From positions 1 through 64,000 of the forward strand of contig NZ_JAGFPE010000006.1 of NCBI RefSeq assembly GCF_025962655.1: a stretch of DNA of 64,000 nucleotides, given 5' to 3'. Positions 42,701-50,555 of the stretch are shown in pieces; position 1 is the stretch's first letter, and each line of letters opens with the position of its first letter. This stretch comes from Candidatus Symbiopectobacterium sp. NZEC151 (GTDB lineage Bacteria > Pseudomonadota > Gammaproteobacteria > Enterobacterales > Enterobacteriaceae). The notes beneath the pieces were generated by a model. The model was not told where the DNA came from, did no database searches, and worked only from the letters and a program-made list of their open reading frames with translations. The position numbers were made by a program, and so were the translations under genes.

Positions 42701-44592
42701 CCGTCAAACTGGGTTTTTACCTGATTACCCGAGGCATCGGTTTCCATCGTTTCCGGGCCATTCGCACCCAGGGTATATGACCAGGTGGTGATATTTTCAT
42801 ACGGCGTGCCCGGTGCCAGCGTTCTCCGCAGCGAACGCCCCAGCCGATCGTAGGCGTATTGCACCGTCACATTCTGTGGGCTGGTATCACGTAACAGCAG
42901 GCCGGAATATACGGATTGTTCACGGCTTGATAGCAATTGCAAACCGTCATACCCGGTAAACGTGATGGTTTGGTGCATCACCCCCTGCGTAATCACGGTC
43001 GTAAAGGACTGACTGTTGGTAAATGCCGAGGAGGCCTCACCATTTTCATATTGGGTATCGGTGATCCGCGTTATCCGGCCATATTCTGCATTACCGAGAG
43101 TCTGATTGTAGGTGTATACACGGCGACTCAGGAGAACATCGTCGGCATAGTCTGACTCCTGATCCTGCACCACGTGTCCGGCCGCCCCCAGGGTTTTATA
43201 GGTGTAATGGGTGCGCCTGACGGGAGCCACATACGCGGTATTGCGTGGAATAACGGTCTGGTCCTGCATAAAGCGGACAAACCCATTGGGCTCCATGGCA
43301 AACCAGGTCATTACAGTTTCCGTTCCGTCGGGTGCCACTTCCCGCGTGGGATTACCGCTTGGATCAAACGTGGTCACCGTCGTTTGTACCCGGCGCGTAC
43401 CATTGATATCCGTCCAGGTTTCCTTTTTTTCACGGGGAAGCTGGAATTGCGGCGGCTGACCATCAATAAAAACGCCTTGCTCTGCATAATAGGCAAAATC
43501 CGTGCGGTAGAGGTCGCCTTGCCGCATCGTCTCTTCACTCACCTGAAGGTGATAGTTGTTGTAGGTGCGGATGACAGTAATGCTCTCATTGCCGTAAGAC
43601 ACCGTTTGGGTTGAACCATAGGTATAATCCGTTAGCGTGGTATAGATATAATCACTGTTTGCCGACCAGATGCCAAAGTTGCCGTTGTAACCCAAAAAAT
43701 TATGGGCCGTATAACTGTAGTACGTCAGGGTATCAGGCTGACCACTTCCCGGGCTTCGGCTATGAGAAAGTACCGCAGGTAAACGCCCCAGACCGGAATT
43801 CGCCGGGAATTGCAAACCCTGTAACAGGCTGTAATCCACTTTTTCCGTCATTCCGGTAGGATAGCGCACCCCTGTCAGCAAAAGGTTTGGCGTGCCGTCA
43901 ACAGAGTCGTATTCAAAATACCAGCGCAGGCTTTCCGTACCAGAGACCTGGCGATGCAGTGTATTCAGCCAGGTATCATTAATCCGCTCAAATAAAACCT
44001 GATACTCATCGGATGAACCCGGCCAAACAACCATATTGACAGCATAGCCATACTCAACCCGTAATAATGTTCCGAACTCATCATCAATACGGGACAACCT
44101 GGCATATTGTCCACTCCAATTCCAGAATAAAGTCAGTGTGCGTCCCAAGGGCGAAATCACTCTGGTTGTCACGAACGTTTGACCATCATCAGTAATGGTT
44201 AATAACTCCTTTTTCCCCTCCTTCCACAAGACAGTATATCCATCAGCAGCATCAAATCCGTTGGTATACGAAAAGCGAAAGTTATCTAACTTCTTGTTGC
44301 GCACAATATCTGAGCCAGGCATAACCCGGTATTGTTCACCGTCACTCAGTTCCAAGAGGTTATTGCGATTATTAAACTGTGTCAGACCAATGCCAAACCC
44401 TCTGCCAAACCCAGCGTCCGTCATATTTAACGGAGAATAACGTAGCGACAAAGAGAGCTCAGGCCCCAGTTGATTATTTCCCACTACGTTGGCTAATGGG
44501 AAATTAACCATAAACTGCCCCGTACGTGGATCGACCTGAGTTTCCAGCGCACCGACAAAGTTACCAGATTGGGACGAGAATGTATTGTTCAT
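39706..44592 (-). CDS. RHS-repeat polymorphic toxin-like protein with candidate caspase-fold tip
   Basis: Giant RHS/YD-repeat protein, 1628 residues, no N-terminal signal peptide. The N-terminus (SGNFVGALETQVDPRTGQFM, then LSLRYSPLNMTDAGFGRGFG) is of the Tc-toxin/Pseudomonas type. YD repeats fill about residues 330-1290. The conserved RHS core end is LGNGYRAYNPVLMRFNCPDS with PFGAGGINPYAYCAGDPVN and DPSGH near residue 1345. After it come an Ala/Gly-rich hydrophobic stretch (about 1350-1440) and an A+T-rich, unrelated tip (about 1450-1628). The tip has a hydrophobic strand ending in His-Gly (NIFSHGQ, His1490) and another ending in Ala-Cys (LRVVACHSG, Cys1543), 53 residues apart, as in clan CD cysteine peptidases (caspases, C80). 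No PAAR, VgrG, TcA or TcB gene and no downstream immunity gene is seen. RHS assignment is certain; the peptidase tip is inference. Confidence 0.9.
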   Translation of the reverse strand: MNNTFSSQSGNFVGALETQVDPRTGQFMVNFPLANVVGNNQLGPELSLSLRYSPLNMTDAGFGRGFGIGLTQFNNRNNLLELSDGEQYRVMPGSDIVRNKKLDNFRFSYTNGFDAADGYTVLWKEGKKELLTITDDGQTFVTTRVISPLGRTLTLFWNWSGQYARLSRIDDEFGTLLRVEYGYAVNMVVWPGSSDEYQVLFERINDTWLNTLHRQVSGTESLRWYFEYDSVDGTPNLLLTGVRYPTGMTEKVDYSLLQGLQFPANSGLGRLPAVLSHSRSPGSGQPDTLTYYSYTAHNFLGYNGNFGIWSANSDYIYTTLTDYTYGSTQTVSYGNESITVIRTYNNYHLQVSEETMRQGDLYRTDFAYYAEQGVFIDGQPPQFQLPREKKETWTDINGTRRVQTTVTTFDPSGNPTREVAPDGTETVMTWFAMEPNGFVRFMQDQTVIPRNTAYVAPVRRTHYTYKTLGAAGHVVQDQESDYADDVLLSRRVYTYNQTLGNAEYGRITRITDTQYENGEASSAFTNSQSFTTVITQGVMHQTITFTGYDGLQLLSSREQSVYSGLLLRDTSPQNVTVQYAYDRLGRSLRRTLAPGTPYENITTWSYTLGANGPETMETDASGNQVKTQFDGMGREIATRRLDRDSTLQWFTVSSHNYNVFGETDGGTGSDWLTGTSERFSVNVTATHDGWGAVSALAFTDGTNELQNLDMVGVTQAVYSSGNRAGSTLRTGLLTTVFDKQSYLPVTESRTSVSGSPQGSRHYAWDGLGRLRLETDELGNATGRTYDAYDRVLTQTLPDGSVVTRTYAPQSAEEQVIAISVTGPDAAGNTRTWLLGSQEFDSLGRVTQRLSGGRLTLFTYQGASPVPTTVTQPSGDLITSTTIPELGNAISSVTAGGVSQTFSYDNRTADLLKAKEGGTENTNTWNPSGSLKNEAFARNGATRTAAHTYTLAGQPVTYSDITGKLTRYEMDGFGHIITIIDPALQTTMQYDALGRLVSQAVTDTATSSALTTSLGYDDFGREVTRTLSDNNGTTITLTQTWLENDLLATRTTVRNGSQIRAEVYDYDTRNRLVSYSATGSSLPPDAYGHAMSGQTYRYDALTNLTSVTTTLADGTSDTATYHYANPQDPTQLTSVTHTHSGFPPSIALQYDANGRMTQDDAGRTLGYDTLGRLIAVSGTGISGGGYGYDALNQLVSQQVSSSDRRQLYYRADERVNETLMQQSRELRLIKAAHTCLGVSDGARLTLTGSDSKDSLLWSREGGQATGSLHVWSPYGSGDVTDLLPGFNGERVDPVSGTYHLGNGYRAYNPVLMRFNCPDSLSPFGAGGINPYAYCAGDPVNYMDPSGHLSWQAITGIIAGAIGIGLAAFTAGASIAAAGGVVAAINAASATSLIVGGLAVAADVTAIASGATEAVNPEASSVLGWVSLGLGLGSLGVLGRGAYNSLSKIASGKSNTTVQLGGKVTDFRLVDAHVGMFTDVYKNEQRLNIFSHGQHVNTMRPGQKTPMGSYLINNGKLLNSTDFVEQTVKSGIDFSQYKYLRVVACHSGDGDSLSFASQLNILTQKPVKGYKGVVNVDLSIEPDYYYSIFKNRYGNRPDAFIEEVLSPEKKPFRVLKLGKGVNYKPIYFGY

Positions 44593-44671
44593 CGTTTAAA
44601 TCACTTATTGATAATAATCATTTCACATGAGATTTATATTTCAAGCGCACCTAAACATGCAAAACCGATCA

Positions 44672-45889
44672 TCAACTGGCTACAGAAACACCGTTGATTA
44701 TCAATCTCCCTATTTCATCTTTATTTTCACTTACTGAAATGCTAATAATACCAGAATTTCCAAATTGATCGAAGACAGAAATATGAGCAGGTATAGGAGA
44801 GTTATTCCATCCTTTACTACCCCATGTTTCGCCGGTATAGAAATAAGCACAATGTCTGACATGAAGCATTGCAATAGCGATACTTGAACGATCTATTGTG
44901 GTGTTAAAAACAGCATTACTAAGTGGAAGTTTTAACGTCCATTCTGTCGGCCTGTATTGCGAGTTCTTACCAAATATAGCCAATCCACCAGACGTTGAGC
45001 TCCTTACACCAAACTCGCTCATATCGATAAATACCATACTCGTATCGTACACCTGTACAGGCGCGGGTAATTTATCATCACGCGTATTGAAACCACATAA
45101 AATATCAACACCTGATTGCCCGCTCCGGGTTACTACATTATATCCAGGTACCGGCGTTCTATTACCATTAATTATTTTAAGAACAAAAGGCCAGCCCTCT
45201 TTTGAAGATATTCGTAGCGACCGGTAATAGGCTTTCCCCTTATTAAACACGGCTTCACTACCATCAGCAGGGGAATGATCTGAACTTAGGTTGACAGGCA
45301 GCTTATCCGAGAGCAAATTCATTTGCTCGAGACGGCTCCAACCATCAGATATTACTATGTTGGATGAAACACCATAATCTATAGGTTCAAGTGACGAGAT
45401 GGTGATATTTTGAGGGTTTTTGAAAACGCTACCACTTCCCCCACCAGGCCCATTTAGGGTAGTAGTGCCATGTTCGGAGGTATCAAACTTACCGACCCCC
45501 GGTATGTCTATCCCCAATGAAATCAGAGTACTAGGTATTGCTTTTCCACAGCTCAGATAACAGGTCAGGAAGTTATCTCCTGGTGTCAGTGAATCTGCAC
45601 TATTGGCACTCAGATAATTTACAGCGCCAACATAATCTCCAGGAGTTTTAGACAGTTGCCAATCACTTGATAACCTGGAACCATCACGGTAGTTACAGAG
45701 ATAAATGGCATCGAATATTTCTTGGTCCGTCAACGGCAAAACAGTCGTGACCGATGACATAACTCTTACATGAATAGAAATAGCAACCTGATTACGGCCA
45801 TTACCATAAATAACGGCACTCGTGCTGAGTGAGTCTTTAAAATCAATTTCTAGCACATTCAGTTGATAAAATTGGTCCCAGATGCTCAT
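44672..45889 (-). CDS. uncharacterised protein cotranscribed with the RHS gene
   Basis: I do not recognise this 405-residue protein. It starts at 45889 with a strong AGGAGG site 6 nt upstream (MSIWDQFYQLNVLEIDFKDS). It has no signal peptide and no membrane helix. The N-terminal half has beta-strand-like patterns (SAVIYGNGRNQVAISIHVRV; FDAIYLCNYRDGSRLSSDW; GDYVGAVNYLSAN). A Gly-rich linker (LNGPGGGSGS, about residues 145-155) separates it from a C-terminal half ending in ISISVSENKDEIGRLIINGV. It lies 13 bp after the 131-residue gene and 79 bp before the RHS gene on the same strand, so it is probably a dedicated partner (adaptor, carrier or secreted co-factor). Its base composition is clearly more A+T-rich than the backbone. 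Confidence 0.8.
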   Translation of the reverse strand: MSIWDQFYQLNVLEIDFKDSLSTSAVIYGNGRNQVAISIHVRVMSSVTTVLPLTDQEIFDAIYLCNYRDGSRLSSDWQLSKTPGDYVGAVNYLSANSADSLTPGDNFLTCYLSCGKAIPSTLISLGIDIPGVGKFDTSEHGTTTLNGPGGGSGSVFKNPQNITISSLEPIDYGVSSNIVISDGWSRLEQMNLLSDKLPVNLSSDHSPADGSEAVFNKGKAYYRSLRISSKEGWPFVLKIINGNRTPVPGYNVVTRSGQSGVDILCGFNTRDDKLPAPVQVYDTSMVFIDMSEFGVRSSTSGGLAIFGKNSQYRPTEWTLKLPLSNAVFNTTIDRSSIAIAMLHVRHCAYFYTGETWGSKGWNNSPIPAHISVFDQFGNSGIISISVSENKDEIGRLIINGVSVAS

Positions 45890-45902
45890 ACCATCCTCCT
45901 GT

Positions 45903-46298
45903 TTAAAATGTTATAGATTTTGTACACCCCGATGAACCAGGACTACCATCTGGTTTATAAAAATACATTCTAAATTTCATCGCAGGCATATCAACTGTAC
46001 ATCTGTTTGTATTCTGATCAGAGCTTGAAAATGAACAGTAGAAGTTATCCGCTATTCTGAATACCCCCCTATTTGTCTCTACATTCATATACCAGTAGTC
46101 TCTATTACCAACCCCGCTTCGTTCAATCCTAATGGGAAGTCTTGGTAAAGAAACCACATCATTATTATTCGGCTCATAGTAATAAATCCACGACTCTCTG
46201 TTAGGATCGTTACCAATCCTGTGTCTAAGGTATAGACTTGTAGTGGTTGCATTAGGATTTATATATCCAATTCGGGTGTATGCATCCTGAAGTGCCAT
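45903..46298 (-). CDS. small uncharacterised protein, first gene of the RHS operon
   Basis: A 131-residue protein I do not recognise, starting at ATG 46298 with GAGG about 8 nt upstream (MALQDAYTRIGYINPNATTT). It is rich in Tyr, Asn, Arg and Ser and looks all-beta (SLYLRHRIGNDPNRESWIYY; YWYMNVETNRGVFRIADNFY). It contains three Cys (FYCSF, NRCTV, SGCTK), the last near the C-terminus. No signal peptide or transmembrane helix. It forms a tight operon with the 405-residue protein and the RHS gene, suggesting a common function. Alternatives such as an immunity factor or lectin-like delivery protein cannot be decided by reading. Confidence 0.75.
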   Translation of the reverse strand: MALQDAYTRIGYINPNATTTSLYLRHRIGNDPNRESWIYYYEPNNNDVVSLPRLPIRIERSGVGNRDYWYMNVETNRGVFRIADNFYCSFSSSDQNTNRCTVDMPAMKFRMYFYKPDGSPGSSGCTKSITF

Positions 46299-46824
46299 AG
46301 TAATACCTCGTGCCTATTAATATATTAGTTGACTAATAAATATCTTGATGTGTTTGCAAAAGTGTCAATTTCAAAATTGAGTGTAGAACGGTAAATTGAA
46401 TTGCTCAATTCACCCTGCATGCATTAAAAATGCCCATAAAAATAGAGAGATAAACAGAAAAAAGAGTATAAACCTAAAAATCAGGAGAAATAATATGATT
46501 ACTGCTACAGAATAGAGTTGAATTAGGACTATAACGAAAACCTATCAACGCATAGATAGAAGCGTTGAGATCATTTCGATTGCATTAATTTGCAATAAAG
46601 TTATTTATATAAAAACGATTTGATACCTAAGGAACTCAAATTTTACTACAGTTAACGTTATCCCTTCCCTTATAAACTTAATATTCTGAATATCAATAGA
46701 CAAACTCTGGTTTAAAATTCAGAGGGCAATCATTATTGTGCAATAGCTTATAGGCTATCCTACCACCGAGGCCCTACTCAACAGCATTAATAGTGTGACC
46801 GCAGAGTATTCTTGATAAGGAAAA
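46299..46824. other. A+T-rich spacer upstream of the RHS operon
   Basis: About 525 bp with very low G+C. It should hold the promoter of the RHS operon on the minus strand. I see no coding region, tRNA or integrase remnant, and only short imperfect repeats such as ATAGCTTATAGGCTAT near 46744. Confidence 0.45.
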
Positions 46825-47523
46825 TCATTTCCCAGGAAAATAACTGAGCCAGTCATACACATCCTCAAACAGCCGATGATGGACAACAATCGTTTTATTT
46901 TCCCGACATATCAGCCCTTCGTTTTGCCAATGTGCCAGTATTCTGGAAATGGTGACGCGAGTCACGTTGATAATCTGACCATATTCCTCATGGGTCAACG
47001 TCAGCGGCACCGCATACCAACCGGCTTTAATCTCAATCCCGCTTTCTAATAACATGCTTTTCAGTAAAATTTTGAGGCGTTGCGAGGGTTCGCAACTGGT
47101 GTTGGTGATGACCGCCTCCAGGCTGCTCTCCTGCTTGGCTACAACGTGACGGCATATTTTTATCGCCAATTCGGCATCCTGCCGCATGGCATCCAGTAAA
47201 ATATCGGGCGGCACCACCAGAATATCTGCATCCCGGATCACGATAGTGGTGACATTAACATGCTGTTGGGTAATGCAAGTGATATCCCCCATAGTACGTT
47301 CTGGCAACACCAGTGAGAATGACATCGGGTTATTCTCGACATAGTTGGCATAATACATACAGAGCCCGTTAACCAAATAGAATAACCGCTGTGATTCGCC
47401 ACGACTCTTGATGATGGTGCCTTTCTTATAATGCACCAGAGTGCCATGCCGTTGATATAATTCGCGAAGTTCGACAATATCTTTCGGGTATATCCAGGGC
47501 ATTTGGTGGAAAATGTGTCTCAT
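46825..47523 (-). CDS. Crp/Fnr-family transcriptional regulator
   Basis: The protein has 232 residues. The N-terminal cyclic-nucleotide-binding-like barrel covers about residues 25-130 (VHYKKGTIIKSRGESQRLFY; ERTMGDITCITQQ), but the cAMP phosphate cassette (RxSA) is not visible. It also lacks the N-terminal Cys cluster of FNR, so the signal is not cAMP or an Fe-S cluster of the known kind. The C-terminal winged HTH is clear (LTLTHEEYGQIINVTRVTIS, then RILAHWQNEGLI). The layout resembles the regulators that control anaerobic reductases in Gram-positive and gut bacteria. It lies downstream of the flavoprotein gene on the same strand after 379 bp, so it is a likely local regulator. Confidence 0.85.
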   Translation of the reverse strand: MRHIFHQMPWIYPKDIVELRELYQRHGTLVHYKKGTIIKSRGESQRLFYLVNGLCMYYANYVENNPMSFSLVLPERTMGDITCITQQHVNVTTIVIRDADILVVPPDILLDAMRQDAELAIKICRHVVAKQESSLEAVITNTSCEPSQRLKILLKSMLLESGIEIKAGWYAVPLTLTHEEYGQIINVTRVTISRILAHWQNEGLICRENKTIVVHHRLFEDVYDWLSYFPGK

Positions 47524-47902
47524 TATTATTTCCCTGTTTTGTCGAACGATATAAGCACATCAAATGGTAATTAACCGTGAAAATTCAATTGGTCAATATC
47601 GAGTAACGTTGTGCACACCAGTTTGCCGCTTCCGGTGTAGAATTACTACCGCACCAAACCACACTTTGTTAATTTCACAGTGTTAATTTACCCGCGCGTT
47701 TTTAGGTCCAAAGACAGCAGGAATAAAGGAGAGTAAATAGCGTCGTTGACATGTTGCATAACATAATCGATGAAAGGGAAATTAAAGGCATTTGTTGAAA
47801 GCAATGTTATGAAAGGATTAATCGTGATGACAACCGTCAGTTGATTCACTCAGGCTGAATCAACCCGAGTGAATCTGTAAATACATTACAGGAGGAAGGC
47901 AA
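47524..47902. other. spacer between the Crp-like gene and the flavoprotein gene, with an inverted repeat
   Basis: This holds the Crp-like gene's promoter and, at 47843-47875, a perfect 9-bp inverted repeat GATTCACTC / GAGTGAATC around a 15-nt loop that can pair further. It lies 28 bp past the flavoprotein stop and may be its terminator, though no T-run follows, or an operator. Short ATTG/CAAT arms near 47588 loosely recall Crp/Fnr half-sites. Confidence 0.5.
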
Positions 47903-49429
47903 TTAGCTCTTTTTATCGCTGGCTTTCATGATCTGTGGCTTTTTTGCCCCCAGATCTTGCGCAATATTCTCCGCCGCAATGCGCGCCGAGTTGATGGCAA
48001 AGCCAACGGTGCTGCCCGCCATCACCAGATCGTAACTGTCACCGTACATGCCCCCGGCATCGTTGCCGATTACGTACAGGCCAGCAACCGGGACGTTTTT
48101 ATCATCAACCGCCTGCAATTTTTCGTTCACCTTCACGCCGCCCAAGGTGCCGAGTGAGGTTGCTACGCTCTTCACCGCATAGAACGGCGCTTTCGCAACA
48201 GGGCGCAGATAGCGCGCATCTTTCACGAAATCTTCATCGTGGCGGACGTTGCAAAACTGGTTGTAACGCTCAATGTTGTCTTTCAGCGTTTGGTAATCCA
48301 TGCCGGTTTTTTGCGCCAGCTCTTTGATGGAATTCGCACGGAACGCTTTTCCGGCAGCCTCGCCTTTGGCAAAGTGCTCTTCCAGTTTGGTGAGCTTGGT
48401 AGCAACGGGAACCATCACGCCTACGCCAACATCAATGCCGTGATCGACCATGTAGTTTTTGGTGTCCTCGTCATACAGCACAAACATGGTTCCACCCTGA
48501 TTTTCCAGGGCATTGCCAGCAAAAGGCCACTGCTCAATATTGGCCTCGTTGGTGAATCGTTCGCCTTTGGTGTTTAGCCACAAATGGGGCTGTTTGGCAG
48601 AAGCCGCGTAATGGTTGGTGGTGGACTCTTTTGACGGCCCCGGACGATAGGACATATTGATAAATTCACGGCCATCTTTTGCCGCGCCTGCCGCCCAGGC
48701 CATGTTAATGCCGTCACCCACTTTTCCCGGGATACCGATCACTTCCACATCGGGGAAGCGCGTATACTCGGTCAGCATCTCTTTATTGCTGCCGAAACCA
48801 CCCGTGGCAATAACCACGGTTTTGGCATTGATACGAATGGCTTCACCGGCAGAACTTTCGGCCATGAGTCCTACCACTTTTCCTTTTTCATCGGTGATGA
48901 GCTGTTTGCCTGCCGTTTTTACCAGCAGTTTCCCGCCCTTTTCGGCAAAATGCTGTTGCAGAACATCAATCACCGCGCGCCCACGGCCCTGATAAATATG
49001 CCAGGTATAATAACCGCCGGGATAATTCGAAGTCAGTTTCTCAAAATGAACGCCGAGATCTTGTAGCCAATCAATGGTATCCGCTGATTTATTAATATAA
49101 TTGCGTACCAGCTTGGCATTTGGTCGCCAGTGGCTGTAATCCATGATGAGCTTAAATGCCTGATCGCGGGTAAATACATGATTATTTTCCCGCTGTATTT
49201 TACTTTCGACGGCAAATATCCCTTCCGAAAATTGTCCGGTTCCCCCGGTCTGCGGAAGTTTCTCCAAATTGATAACCTTCAGGCCCTGTTCGGTTAATGC
49301 ATAGGCTGCCGCAGACCCTGATGCCCCGGCACCGACCACCACCACATCCGTGTCCATGACTTGCTCCGCATTCGCGGTCATCCCAAAGCACGAAAGAATA
49401 GCGGCAGTTAGAATTGATTTTACTCTCAT
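47903..49429 (-). CDS. Sec-exported FAD-dependent reductase (fumarate/urocanate reductase-like)
   Basis: Periplasmic flavoprotein of 508 residues. A Sec signal peptide (MRVKSILTAAILSCFGMTANA, cleavage after ANA) precedes the FAD motif VVVVGAGASGSAAAYAL (about residues 29-45). The fold is that of the fumarate reductase flavoprotein family, with the proton-shuttling Arg region HLWLNTKGERFTNEA (Arg about 289). The dicarboxylate-binding His of fumarate reductases (HTMGG-like) is replaced in SLGTLGGVKVN (about residue 424), and the second carboxylate-binding Arg region reads YGDSYDLVMAGSTVGFA instead of an Arg-containing loop. The substrate is therefore probably not fumarate. No haem-c or FMN-attachment domain is present, so the electron donor is unknown. 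A Crp/Fnr-type gene lies downstream. Confidence 0.86.
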   Translation of the reverse strand: MRVKSILTAAILSCFGMTANAEQVMDTDVVVVGAGASGSAAAYALTEQGLKVINLEKLPQTGGTGQFSEGIFAVESKIQRENNHVFTRDQAFKLIMDYSHWRPNAKLVRNYINKSADTIDWLQDLGVHFEKLTSNYPGGYYTWHIYQGRGRAVIDVLQQHFAEKGGKLLVKTAGKQLITDEKGKVVGLMAESSAGEAIRINAKTVVIATGGFGSNKEMLTEYTRFPDVEVIGIPGKVGDGINMAWAAGAAKDGREFINMSYRPGPSKESTTNHYAASAKQPHLWLNTKGERFTNEANIEQWPFAGNALENQGGTMFVLYDEDTKNYMVDHGIDVGVGVMVPVATKLTKLEEHFAKGEAAGKAFRANSIKELAQKTGMDYQTLKDNIERYNQFCNVRHDEDFVKDARYLRPVAKAPFYAVKSVATSLGTLGGVKVNEKLQAVDDKNVPVAGLYVIGNDAGGMYGDSYDLVMAGSTVGFAINSARIAAENIAQDLGAKKPQIMKASDKKS

Positions 49430-49858
49430 TTCTCTCCCCTCAATACGTTATATTATTATGTTGAAACCGATATAATTTACACACTGGCTAACGGGTTATA
49501 TATCAAGAGAAATTGCCACTTACGTATACCGTGATACATTATTGCGAATATTTTAAATACTGTTAATAACCTCTCATTTTGGTTGATAATATTTATTCAC
49601 CCTACAACCACAAATAAACAACAATGCGTAATATAACGCTAACAAAGAAAAGGTATTGTATATTCTCTCATCGACGCCTTTATTCGAAAGGTGAGTACCT
49701 CTTGCTGACAGAAGGGATCGACAAGGGTGTGCCAGCACGTGCCTTTTGACAATCGCGCCCAAATCCCGCTTTAATCAGACAAGCGCCCGTTGTCAGTGCC
49801 GCCGATCCCGCTCTGGCAACGCTCTCTCTTGAAAACGTAACACTTCAATAGCGGAACT
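49430..49858. other. spacer between the flavoprotein gene and yiiQ
   Basis: This divergent region of about 430 bp is A+T-rich on the flavoprotein side and returns to backbone composition near yiiQ. It should carry both promoters. I see no gene, repeat or attachment site. Confidence 0.4.
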
Positions 49859-50452
49859 ATGACTATACGACTCGTTGCCCCAGCGTTACTCCTGCTTCTA
49901 CTGACGTCTGGACCGGAGGTTCACGCGCAACCCCTTATGCCGTCAAAAGACGCCACGGTGGCACCTTACCTGCTGCCCGACGCGCCAACGTTCGACCAGA
50001 CTATTCCACAATTTCGCACGCGCTATAACCTCAGCAACCCCTCATTACCGATAGGTGAATTCCGCGCGGTGGATACCGGCGAGCCCGCCGGACCGCTGAC
50101 GCGGGCTGCGAGCAGAATCAATGCCCAACTCTATGCCTCAACCGCCCTGGAGCGAGGCACCGGCAAAATAAAAACCATGCAGCTTACCTACCACCCTCTG
50201 GCGGGCGATCCTGAAACCGGCGCACGCCGCGCGCAGGCTATCCAGTATATGGCCGCACTGCTGCGCCATTTCATCCCCTCGCTCTCAGAGGAACAAAGCA
50301 GCAAGAAAGTCACGGAATTGCTGGATATCGGCAAACGTCAGGGCTTTTACCAACAAACGGAAGGCGCATTGCGATATGTAGTGGCAGATAATGGGGAAAA
50401 AGGGATAACATTCGCTGTTGAACCGATTAAGCTAACGCTATCTGAACCGTGA
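49859..50452 (+). CDS. yiiQ: YiiQ family protein (DUF1454), periplasmic
   Basis: Protein of unknown function, 197 residues, with a Sec signal peptide (IRLVAPALLLLLLTSGPEVH then AQ). The mature part has the YiiQ pattern (YLLPDAPTFDQTIPQFRTRY; PLTRAASRINAQLYASTALE; QMAYHPL-like QLTYHPLAGDPETGA). It lies immediately upstream of tpiA as in E. coli. It marks the return to the conserved backbone after the accessory region. Confidence 0.9.
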   Translation: MTIRLVAPALLLLLLTSGPEVHAQPLMPSKDATVAPYLLPDAPTFDQTIPQFRTRYNLSNPSLPIGEFRAVDTGEPAGPLTRAASRINAQLYASTALERGTGKIKTMQLTYHPLAGDPETGARRAQAIQYMAALLRHFIPSLSEEQSSKKVTELLDIGKRQGFYQQTEGALRYVVADNGEKGITFAVEPIKLTLSEP

Positions 50453-50555
50453 TCGCGCTGGCATTGAGTGATGAAAATCCGAGCTTCTCGCGGGTTTGGT
50501 CTCTATACTGTCTGAAAAATAAAATTACTTGCTATCCCTATTCGGAGGAAAAAAG

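Noticed and set aside
39706-44592. Reading the RHS gene as the TcC component of an insecticidal Tc complex.
   Set aside because: The N-terminus and core resemble that group, but no TcA or TcB gene is in the window and the partner genes are different, so only an RHS toxin-like call is made.
46299-46824. Search for tRNA, integrase remnants or CRISPR repeats near the accessory genes.
   Set aside because: No cloverleaf, recombinase fragment or regularly spaced repeat could be seen here or elsewhere in the window.
49574-49762. A 62-codon minus-strand frame upstream of yiiQ.
   Set aside because: Low-complexity hydrophobic and Cys-rich end, no start signal, lies in a promoter region.
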